The notes under the pieces were generated by a model. The model did not search any database and had not been told where the DNA came from. It was given only the letters and a program-made list of their open reading frames with translations. A stretch of 48,420 nt of DNA. Origin: Ruminiclostridium cellobioparum subsp. termitidis CT1112 (lineage in GTDB: Bacteria > Bacillota > Clostridia > Acetivibrionales > DSM-1351). The stretch is from assembly GCF_000350485.1 (NCBI RefSeq), contig NZ_AORV01000008.1, positions 1 through 48,420 on the forward strand, given 5' to 3'. Every line of letters starts with the position of its first letter. Position 1 is the first letter of the stretch. The position numbers and the translations under genes are program-made. Of this stretch, positions 42,075 through 48,420 are shown piece by piece.

Positions 42075-43604
42075 TTACGCTCCCACCCCCATAACCGTTT
42101 CCATAGTTTCTCCCGCCATCATCATACCGAGCTGCTCCTTGTTAACCTTATGGGCATCAACCATGCCGGTTATTTTACCGTTGCATATGACCATGATCCT
42201 GTCGCAAAGCTCGATAAGCACGTCGAGATCCTCTCCGATATAAAGTATTCCGACACCTTTTTCCTTCTGCTCGTTAAGCAGGTCATAAATTGTATAGGAT
42301 GCATTTATATCAAGACCCCTGACCGGATAAGCCGTTATGAGCAAATGGGGATTTGATTCTATCTCACGCCCCAGCAGAACCTTCTGGATATTGCCGCCTG
42401 ATAATTGCCGGACAGGATGGTAAATACCGGGAGTATTTATTTCCAGCTTCTTTATAAGATTTTGCGAAAGGGACCTGGCAATTTTTTTATCGATCATAAA
42501 TCCTTTTTGATTCTGATATTCCTTCAAAATCATGTTGTCCACCATGCCCATAGATGCCACAAGTCCCATGCCAAGCCTGTCTTCGGGTATGAAGCTCATG
42601 CTTATTCCCTTTTTTATTATATCACGAGGATTTTTACCTACGATATTTTCGCCTTTATATTCTATCTTTCCTGAAGCAACCGGAAAAAGTCCGGCAATTG
42701 CTTCGCAGAGCTCCTTCTGTCCGCTGCCTGCAACCCCAGCCACTCCCAGGATTTCACCTGCCGACAGTTTGAAGCTTATGTTGTCGAGAGCCTTTACTTT
42801 TTCATCATCGACCACTGTCAGACCTTCAATGTTTAATATTGTTTTTTTGTCCTTGCATTCAACCCTGCTAATAGACAGGTCGACAGCACGCCCAACCATA
42901 AGGTTGGTAAGTTCGGCGGAATTTGTATCTTCTTTGTTTACTGTGCCTACTGTTTCGCCTTTTCTTAATACAGTGATCTTATCGGCAATTTCCATGACCT
43001 CATTCAGCTTATGGGTTATGATTATTACCGCACTTCCCGATTCTTTCATTTTTCTGAGAATTTTAAAAAGCCCTTCCGTTTCCTGTGGAGTTAAAACTGC
43101 CGTGGGCTCATCGAGAATAAGAATCTCAGCTCCTCTGTAAATAACCTTGAGAATCTCTACTGTCTGTTTTTCACCTACAGACATATTATATATTTTTTTA
43201 TCCGGATCAACTGCCAGACCATATTTATCAGATATTTTACGGATTTTCCCGGAAAGTTTTGCACTTCCCACAAAAAGCCTGCCCTTTTGGCCGGCTATTA
43301 TATTTTCCTTTGCAGACATTACCTCCACCAGCTTGAAATGCTGATGAATCATACCTATCCCCATTGCCATTGAATCCTTGGGAGTTCTGAAAGTAACCTG
43401 CCTGCCCTTGATGTATATTTGTCCGCTGTCAGGTGTGTATATGCCGGAAAGCATATTCATAAGGGTACTTTTGCCCGAGCCGTTTTCCCCGAGAAGGGCG
43501 TGTATTTCTCCCCTGTTTACCTCAAGACAGACGTTATTATTTGCTATTACGGGTCCGAAGGTTTTTGTTAAATTTTCAATTTTGATGTAAACTTCATTTC
43601 TCAC
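42075..43604 (-). CDS. nupO: Nucleoside ABC transporter ATPase (fused double domain)
   Basis: 509 residues, GTG start after AGGTG. Two ABC domains: the first has GENGSGKSTLM, MSVGEKQTVEILK and LILDEPTAVLT. The second has a degenerate Walker A (GVAGSGQKELCEA), a signature LSGGNIQKVLLGR and LLITAYPVRGLD in place of a normal Walker B. Such asymmetric ATPases power BMP/sugar-type importers. Confidence 0.92.
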   Translation of the reverse strand: MRNEVYIKIENLTKTFGPVIANNNVCLEVNRGEIHALLGENGSGKSTLMNMLSGIYTPDSGQIYIKGRQVTFRTPKDSMAMGIGMIHQHFKLVEVMSAKENIIAGQKGRLFVGSAKLSGKIRKISDKYGLAVDPDKKIYNMSVGEKQTVEILKVIYRGAEILILDEPTAVLTPQETEGLFKILRKMKESGSAVIIITHKLNEVMEIADKITVLRKGETVGTVNKEDTNSAELTNLMVGRAVDLSISRVECKDKKTILNIEGLTVVDDEKVKALDNISFKLSAGEILGVAGVAGSGQKELCEAIAGLFPVASGKIEYKGENIVGKNPRDIIKKGISMSFIPEDRLGMGLVASMGMVDNMILKEYQNQKGFMIDKKIARSLSQNLIKKLEINTPGIYHPVRQLSGGNIQKVLLGREIESNPHLLITAYPVRGLDINASYTIYDLLNEQKEKGVGILYIGEDLDVLIELCDRIMVICNGKITGMVDAHKVNKEQLGMMMAGETMETVMGVGA

Positions 43605-43862
43605 AGTATCACCTTTTAAATTTTTAAAGATTTTTTGACTGCATGTCTTTATTATAACCCATGGTTCAAAAGAACGTTTACGTTCTTAAAAATTTTTTCG
43701 TCTGCAGAAACTTCCTTGCCTTGGCACTTTCAACGAGGTTGGAAACATCCTCACGTCCCGTTATAAAACCTTATTAGCAGTAGTCGAGTCCAATGCTGGC
43801 GAAGGGGCTTCAACTACTGCTAATATTGTATTTGTCAAAATAAATCAGTTATCGTTTTTATA
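43605..43862 (-). promoter_or_regulatory. Structured spacer between lipoprotein and ATPase genes
   Basis: Two hairpins: an 11-bp stem TTAGCAGTAGT/ACTACTGCTAA (43774-43784 and 43813-43823) with an inner GAAG/CTTC, and AAGAACGT/ACGTTCTT (43670-43687). Likely attenuates or processes the transcript so that the binding protein is made in excess. Confidence 0.5.
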
Positions 43863-44963
43863 TTAGTCTATTTTTCCGTTTACACCTTCAACAAACCATT
43901 TGCATGCCTGCTGTTCTTCGACAGTCATTGTAGCACCTTCCGCAATTTTAACCGCACCTGTCTGATCCTTTACAGGACCTGCAAATACATCCAGTGAACC
44001 GTCAAGAATTTTGGCCTTGACTTCTTCAACCTTTGCCTTTATGTCGGCGTCCACAAGATCTGTCATAGGTCCTATATCCACAACGCCTTCATGCATTCCG
44101 CCGAGGTAATTTTCAGCCTTCCATGAACCGTCAAGAATTTTCTGAACCTGATCTACATAGTATACGCCCCAGTTCCATACCGGAGCTGTGAGATACGCCT
44201 TTGGTGCAGCCTTGCTGCTGTCTGAATTGTAACCGATTGCAAAAGCACCTTTTTCCTGGGCTGCTATCTGCGGAGCAGTTGAATCCTGATGCTGTGCAAT
44301 AACGTCATTTCCCTCGTTCAATAATGCTTCGGCAGCACTCTTTTCCAGCTGGGGATCATACCAGGTGTTTGTCCACTTGACGTTTACAACAGCTGTGGGG
44401 TTTACCGAACGTACTCCCAGTGTAAATGCATCGATACCTCTGATAACTTCGGGTATCTGCATTGCTGCAACATATCCGATTTTTCCGGACTTTGTCTTCA
44501 AACCTGCAACTATTCCGGTGAGATATCTGGCTTGTTCAATCTTTCCAAAATAGTTTACGAAGTTGGTTTCGTTTGATTTGTTGCCGGAGCAGTGGAAGAA
44601 CTTAACATCAGGGTACTCCTTAGCCACTTTTTCAACGAAATCCATGTAACCGAAGCTTGTAGCAAATATTACCTTGCAGCCCTGGTCAATGAGGTTTTTT
44701 ATGGCCTTTTCGGAATCCGCCGTTTCAGGCACACTTTCAACTTTAGCTGTTGTAACACCCTTATCCTTTAATTGTTCTTCCAGGTAGATACGCCCCTGGT
44801 CATGAGCAAAGGTATATCCCACATCTCCAGGAGTTCCGATGTAAATAAAACCAACTTTTAAGCCTTCACCACCTGCCGGCGCTGCCGAACCCGATCCGCA
44901 GCCGGTAAGTACAGCTGCAGTGATCATAACAACAGCCAGCATTAATGCCAATAATCTTTTCAT
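43863..44963 (-). CDS. BMP-family nucleoside-binding lipoprotein
   Basis: 366 residues, GGGGG eight bases before the ATG. Signal peptide with lipobox LTGC (Cys22) followed by GSGSAAPAGGEG. The BMP/PnrA fold words GFIYIGTPGDVGYTFAHDQG, FATSFGYMDFVEKVAKEYPD and GIVAGLKTKSGKIGYVA are clear. It captures purine nucleosides outside the cell for the NupOPQ importer encoded downstream. Confidence 0.93.
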   Translation of the reverse strand: MKRLLALMLAVVMITAAVLTGCGSGSAAPAGGEGLKVGFIYIGTPGDVGYTFAHDQGRIYLEEQLKDKGVTTAKVESVPETADSEKAIKNLIDQGCKVIFATSFGYMDFVEKVAKEYPDVKFFHCSGNKSNETNFVNYFGKIEQARYLTGIVAGLKTKSGKIGYVAAMQIPEVIRGIDAFTLGVRSVNPTAVVNVKWTNTWYDPQLEKSAAEALLNEGNDVIAQHQDSTAPQIAAQEKGAFAIGYNSDSSKAAPKAYLTAPVWNWGVYYVDQVQKILDGSWKAENYLGGMHEGVVDIGPMTDLVDADIKAKVEEVKAKILDGSLDVFAGPVKDQTGAVKIAEGATMTVEEQQACKWFVEGVNGKID

Positions 44964-45009
44964 TTTTGAATCCCCCTAAGTTCTAATTAATAATTAATTG
45001 ATATATTAT

Positions 45010-45040
45010 AATGCTTCCGTTTTCCGGGAGCATTTTAAAC
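45010..45040 (-). terminator. Hairpin between xpt and the lipoprotein gene
   Basis: AATGCTCCCG/CGGAAGCATT (one wobble region) with an AAAA loop, but only A/T-rich sequence and no T-run after it. Possibly an RNA-processing or partial termination site. Confidence 0.4.
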
Positions 45041-45060
45041 CAAGTATGTTAACATAAAAC

Positions 45061-45633
45061 CTATTCACTGAAGCTGATCTTTCCGTTTTGCATGCTTTGC
45101 ACAATAGCCAGGGACTGGACTTCAAGACCTTTTTCACGCAGGAGCTTTCCCCCGTCCTGAAAACCCTTTTCTATGGCAATTCCAATACCGGCAACCTGAG
45201 CTCCTGCCTGTCCGACAATGTCGGCAAGTCCCAGTGCCGCTTTTCCGTTGGCAAGGAAATCATCTATTATTAATACGATATCATTGGGATTTATATATTT
45301 TTGTGAAACTCTCACACTATAGGTTTTGCCTTTTGTAAATGAAAATACTTCTGCCAGATAAGTATCGGAATCCAGGTTCTTTGCTTCGGTTTTTTTGGCA
45401 AAAACCACCGGGACATTGAAATATTGTGCGGCTATGCATGCAATGCCTATACCTGAAGATTCAATTGTGAGAATTTTGGTAACATTTTTGTGAGCAAACA
45501 ATCTGAAAAATTCCTTGCCCATTTCATTGAAAAGCTGAACATCCATCTGATGATTCAAAAAAGAATCCACCTTAAGGATGTCATTGCCTAAAACCTGTCC
45601 GTCTTTCAAGATTCTTTGCTTTAAGAGTTCCAT
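45061..45633 (-). CDS. xpt: Xanthine phosphoribosyltransferase
   Basis: 190 residues, GGAGG six bases before the ATG. The PRPP loop [20 protein letters not shown] and [16 protein letters not shown]-type (here IESSGIG) motifs identify the type I enzyme that converts xanthine and PRPP to XMP. Gene order riboswitch-xpt-transporter makes it part of a purine salvage unit switched off by guanine. Confidence 0.95.
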   Translation of the reverse strand: MELLKQRILKDGQVLGNDILKVDSFLNHQMDVQLFNEMGKEFFRLFAHKNVTKILTIESSGIGIACIAAQYFNVPVVFAKKTEAKNLDSDTYLAEVFSFTKGKTYSVRVSQKYINPNDIVLIIDDFLANGKAALGLADIVGQAGAQVAGIGIAIEKGFQDGGKLLREKGLEVQSLAIVQSMQNGKISFSE

Positions 45634-45731
45634 CTCAATCCTCCGGAAAATAGTGAAATATACTGCTTTAACAGAATATTCCTAGTCATAACAACTCAAC
45701 TGAAGTCTTATAAAAAGACCCAGTTAATTAT

Positions 45732-45759
45732 AAAAGCTCCCAATCATGGATTGGGAGCT
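45732..45759 (-). terminator. Expression-platform terminator of the guanine riboswitch
   Basis: A perfect 11-bp stem AGCTCCCAATC/GATTGGGAGCT is followed by TTTTATAATT on the minus strand. It lies 40 bases after the aptamer and 98 bases before xpt, so guanine binding probably favours this terminator. Confidence 0.88.
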
Positions 45760-45799
45760 CTGATTCTTACGACAAATAAAAATATGTCAAAGATGAACA

Positions 45800-45866
45800 C
45801 CCGTAGCAAAGCCATTTACGGCGGCTTCGTAGAGACTTTCGGACCATATCACCGAGAATATACGGG
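45800..45866 (-). ncRNA. Purine (guanine-type) riboswitch aptamer
   Basis: P1 is CCCGTA/TACGGG (45866-45861 with 45805-45800). The P2 loop contains the conserved GATATGG, J2/3 is AGTCTCTAC, the P3 loop CCGTAAA, and J3/1 reads GCTAC. The specificity base is C, which pairs with guanine. The two loops can form the kissing contact. Confidence 0.95.
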
Positions 45867-45930
45867 ATATTTTTCAATATACGGATATATATATTGAAAA
45901 ACACCATTATTAAGTTTTTTCGACAAAGTT

Positions 45931-45959
45931 ATTGTATCTTAGACTATCAAAAAAATCAA
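45931..45959 (-). promoter_or_regulatory. Promoter of the xpt purine operon
   Basis: TTGATT (45959-45954), 17 bases, TACAAT (45936-45931). The transcript would start about 60 bases before the aptamer, passing an AT-rich dyad (TTTTCAATAT...ATATTGAAAA). Confidence 0.75.
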
Positions 45960-45977
45960 GATAAAATATGAACATTT

Positions 45978-46490
45978 TTAAGAAATACGCTTAAAAAGTT
46001 CACTTATTTTTTTGCTTCTCTCAAATAATAACATAAGTGGAAATCCTATTACATAACATGCAATGATCTGTCCTATGCCCACCGACAGCATTATTCCTAA
46101 AAATGCCTCCCAGGTTGGAGAACCTGATAAAAGATTGAGCTCTGCTCCGACAATTACCGCATTCAGCAATACAGGCGGAAGCGGCGCAAGCCACTTTCTC
46201 CGGGGTTTGTTAAAAGTCAGCCTGTAGGTCAGGTATGCAGCCAAAAGTGAAGTAAGACTTCCAATTACCACGTCCCATATTCCGTAGCCCCCTATTATGT
46301 TTGCCAGTATACAGCCTATAAATAATCCCGGTATGGCTACAGGCGTAAAATACGGTAAAACCGTAAGTGCCTCTGCCAGCCTGCTTTGCATGGGTGTAAA
46401 ACTTATTGCGTAAAAAATCATTGTGAGCACCAGATATACTGCCGCTATCATGGCCGAAGTTGTCAGCCATAATATTTTTTTGTTTTTCAT
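45978..46490 (-). CDS. queT: QueT-family transporter (ECF substrate-binding type)
   Basis: 170 residues from the ATG at 46490, with GAGAGG upstream; an upstream ATG at 46526 extends the frame into the structured leader and is rejected. About five membrane segments; words YAISFTPMQSRLAEALTVLP, PVAIPGLFIGCILANIIGGY and WLAPLPPVLLNAVIVGAEL are typical of QueT (COG4708) proteins, thought to import queuosine precursors with a shared ECF energising module encoded elsewhere. Confidence 0.9.
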   Translation of the reverse strand: MKNKKILWLTTSAMIAAVYLVLTMIFYAISFTPMQSRLAEALTVLPYFTPVAIPGLFIGCILANIIGGYGIWDVVIGSLTSLLAAYLTYRLTFNKPRRKWLAPLPPVLLNAVIVGAELNLLSGSPTWEAFLGIMLSVGIGQIIACYVIGFPLMLLFERSKKISELFKRIS

Positions 46491-46761
46491 AAAAACCCCT
46501 CTCATTTGCCGCAACCAACAGTACATTTTAAAACACAGGGCATGCAGCTTGCGGACTACATCAATAGGCCGGGATGCAAAACAAAATACTGCCCTGCAAT
46601 GCAGGCAGCGTCGCCGTAGTTTTAATCAAAGCTTGTATTTCAGCATCTCTCATTTTGCCGTTTTCGCACTTTAAAATACAAGCTTCAGACAGGATGGTCA
46701 CGAACTGTCTTTATTATTTTTCTTTTTATCAAATTATATCATTGATTTACCGGTAATACAA
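46491..46761 (-). promoter_or_regulatory. queT promoter and long structured leader
   Basis: Promoter TTGTAT (46761-46756), 17 bases, TATAAT (46738-46733). A leader of about 235 bases follows, with AGACAG/CTGTCT, a perfect 12-bp inverted repeat AAGCTTGTATTT (46674-46685 and 46629-46640), and a GC-rich part with CTGCCTGCATTGCAGGGCAG. The word CGGCAAAATGAGAG (46647-46660) recurs as CGGCAAATGAGAG at the ribosome site (46499-46511). None of the known preQ1 aptamer consensus forms can be found. Confidence 0.6.
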
Positions 46762-46783
46762 AATAAATTTATTAATAAGTTTA

Positions 46784-47740
46784 TTACAGAAGCAGTAAAA
46801 TTATTGCGCTTAAATTCAAACAAATACAGACAAGATACAGGATATATACTGTTTGTTTTTGGGTGAGCCCTTTGTTGATCAACCTGTAATGAATCTGCGA
46901 GGAATCCCCCTCATATATCCGTTTCCCTTCTCTTATCCTCTTTATGACGACAAAAATATTATCAAATATGGGCAGGCCCAGAGCCAGTATTGGTATGAAA
47001 ATCGACACTGCCGTGGCCTGTTTGAAAGCACCGCCCAGGGAAATAGCCGCCAGGATAAAGCCTAAAAAAGTAGCTCCTGCATCACCCATCAATATTTTTG
47101 CAGGGTATTTGTTATATTTTAAATATCCAAGGCACACTCCTACCAGGGTTATAGACATGATTCCAAGCAATTGGTTGCCTTTTGTGACAGATACTATAAA
47201 CAGGGTGGCGGCAGATATGCATGAAATCCCTCCTGCCAGGCCATCCAGACCATCGGAAAAATTAATTACTGTCGTCACTCCGAACAGCCACAGAACGGAG
47301 AGAAGAAATTGTATCCACTCCGGGAACAATATATAAGTGCCGTTAATGGGATTTGTAATCCCGGAAAACTCAATATTTGTGAAATATACCAGCAGCATGC
47401 ATGCAAGCAGCTGCAGTATAAATTTGGGCAATGCCTTTAAATCCCTGCCATTGATCTTAAACCAGTCATCCACCATACCCACACACCAGATGATGAAGGA
47501 ACTTGTGAGCAGAACTATTGATTTTTGGCTGAAATCCCGGGTAAATAAAAAGTAGCAAAACCAGAAAGTAAAGAATATTCCCACAGCCGCCAGATATGCT
47601 TTGCTTTCTGTATGGATTTTTCTGCCGCTTTCGGGATTTGGTTTTTCTGTATAATTGATTTTATGGGCAAGTTTTGTCAGTTTAGGTGTTACAATCAGCA
47701 TTATTACAAGTGACAGAAAAAAGGTCAAATAGTAACTCAT
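46784..47740 (-). CDS. WecA/TagO-type undecaprenyl-phosphate GlcNAc-1-P transferase
   Basis: 318 residues with about ten membrane segments. The MraY/WecA signatures are NFSDGLDGLAGGIS, LMGDAGATFLGFIL and the EGDSSQIHYRL (HIHRL-like) loop. It links GlcNAc-1-phosphate (or a related sugar) to undecaprenyl phosphate and so starts teichoic acid or other wall-polymer synthesis. The closing FLFTRD and IKINGRDLKA-like insertions are normal. It is not MraY itself, whose gene sits in the division cluster. Confidence 0.88.
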   Translation of the reverse strand: MSYYLTFFLSLVIMLIVTPKLTKLAHKINYTEKPNPESGRKIHTESKAYLAAVGIFFTFWFCYFLFTRDFSQKSIVLLTSSFIIWCVGMVDDWFKINGRDLKALPKFILQLLACMLLVYFTNIEFSGITNPINGTYILFPEWIQFLLSVLWLFGVTTVINFSDGLDGLAGGISCISAATLFIVSVTKGNQLLGIMSITLVGVCLGYLKYNKYPAKILMGDAGATFLGFILAAISLGGAFKQATAVSIFIPILALGLPIFDNIFVVIKRIREGKRIYEGDSSQIHYRLINKGLTQKQTVYILYLVCICLNLSAIILLLL

Positions 47741-47862
47741 ACCCTGTTAACTCCATTTCATCCTTAGTATTTATACATTCGTTTATACATTTAAAATATA
47801 CTATTAAAAACTACTTTTCAACATTTTGGAGAAAAATTAAGAGATTATTAATAATTTAACGA
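47741..47862. promoter_or_regulatory. Upstream region of the transferase gene
   Basis: AT-rich; probably holds its promoter. No clear spaced -35/-10 pair was chosen. Confidence 0.3.
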
Positions 47863-48420
47863 GTTGTGCCGGTTAGCTGATCAACTTTGCGAGAAAGAAA
47901 TTATTACTGATTATACCGGTACTTCCGTACTAACTTCAAGCAATGGATTGCACACAAAGCGCTTACTTGAAATAGTACGGCTCACAACAAGTATTTTTCG
48001 CCGTCGCAGCAACTCGACCATCCGGGTCTCGTGTGCTGCTCAAATTGACCTCCTGTCAATTTCCCGGCATAAATACTTGTTTCTCGCCTACAAATTTCAG
48101 CAAGCACTTTTACCGTGCTGTCCATTGCTTGAAGTTGTACTCGCATATCGGTATAAAAGGTTCTTTAAAGCTGGTTCCCGGCGAGGCAGCAGCTTTTTAT
48201 TACGGAAAGTACCTGCGCTTTTAAACCAGCACAACGTGTTAATTTAATTTGTTATGCTAATTGAAATTTCGTTTTGCTTTACAGATAGATTTAATCAGAA
48301 TCAACTGGTGCGCGAGTACAACTTCATGAAATAAGATGCACGGTTAAAAACAATTACGGTAAATTGTCGACGAAGGTAAAGTTGTTTTGCCGACAAAGCA
48401 GCAGGACGCTGCTTTGAGCT
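47863..48420. repeat. Block of three diverged structured repeats in alternating orientation
   Basis: Copy 1 (plus, about 47863-48007) and copy 2 (minus, about 48235-48042) form a 370-base imperfect inverted repeat. Exact matches are AACTTCAAGCAATGG (47932-47946 and 48122-48136) and AACAAGTATTT (47986-47996 and 48071-48081), with GTTGTGC-GGTT at the outer ends. Copy 3 (plus, about 48300-48420) repeats GCGAGTACAACTTC, GCACGGT and TTGCCG words of copy 2. Both end in a hairpin with loop AGGAG or AGGAC and quite different paired arms, followed by GAGC. No gene is supported; it runs off the window. Confidence 0.65.

Noticed and set aside
43670-43687. LexA box at AAGAACGT/ACGTTCTT
   Set aside because: The half-sites GAAC and GTTC are six bases apart; LexA boxes need four. 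It is better read as a hairpin.
46527-46740. preQ1 riboswitch before queT
   Set aside because: The short H-type pseudoknot of class I and the class II consensus could not be found; AGACAG/CTGTCT lacks the A-rich partner strand.
47864-48247. 127-codon plus-strand frame in the repeat block
   Set aside because: It runs across the inverted repeat and hairpins, has no ribosome site and changes frame between copies; judged non-coding.

Overview
The window looks like a low-GC Gram-positive chromosome of the class Clostridia, probably a Ruminiclostridium-type organism (an inference from gene content and style, not a database match). It splits at a tRNA-Leu gene near 29.4 kb. Left of it (1-29.38 kb) lies most of a siphovirus prophage, almost all on the minus strand. 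Right of it (29.5-48.4 kb) are ordinary chromosomal genes.

Prophage, read from its integration end leftward: a tyrosine integrase (28288-29232) abuts the 3' end of the tRNA, which still encodes its CCA. Next comes a 6-kb accessory zone of small unrecognised genes (21.7-28.2 kb). Three of its promoters are near copies of one another, and two other genes carry LexA/SOS-like boxes. A divergent switch follows (20.9-21.2 kb): a small XRE repressor on the plus strand, a consensus leftward promoter, and two AT-rich palindromic operators. The early region (17.9-20.9 kb) holds small genes, a second dyad-rich promoter region and a well-formed hammerhead ribozyme directly after a small membrane-protein gene. 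A decayed gap (16.6-17.9 kb), two membrane proteins and a ribbon-helix-helix protein lead into the late operon: HNH, small and large terminase, portal, protease, HK97 capsid, connectors, major tail protein, tail-assembly chaperones gpG/gpGT with a canonical -1 slippery site, tape measure, a DNRLRE-FN3-tail fusion, a hub protein and a truncated BppU-like baseplate protein. Lysis genes and the other attachment site must lie left of the window. No recognisable DNA-replication protein is seen.

Chromosome: HD-GYP phosphodiesterase, YkuE-like phosphoesterase, phosphoglucomutase, a YiiX-like papain-fold protein, lrgB-lrgA, uvrB (SOS-like box over its promoter), mntP, trpS, then a purine unit in which a guanine riboswitch precedes xpt, a BMP-family nucleoside-binding lipoprotein and its ABC ATPase and two permeases. 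A QueT-family transporter with a long structured leader and a WecA/TagO-type transferase follow. The last 0.6 kb is non-coding and holds three diverged copies, in alternating orientation, of a structured repeat whose terminal hairpin covaries between copies.

The strongest unusual signals are the hammerhead ribozyme (20248-20310, minus), the structured repeat block (47863-48420), the -1 frameshift sites (5429-5435, and 24154-24160 in a 38-codon gene), the frameshifted HhH gene at an eight-base homopolymer, and an SOS regulon shared by host uvrB and two prophage genes.
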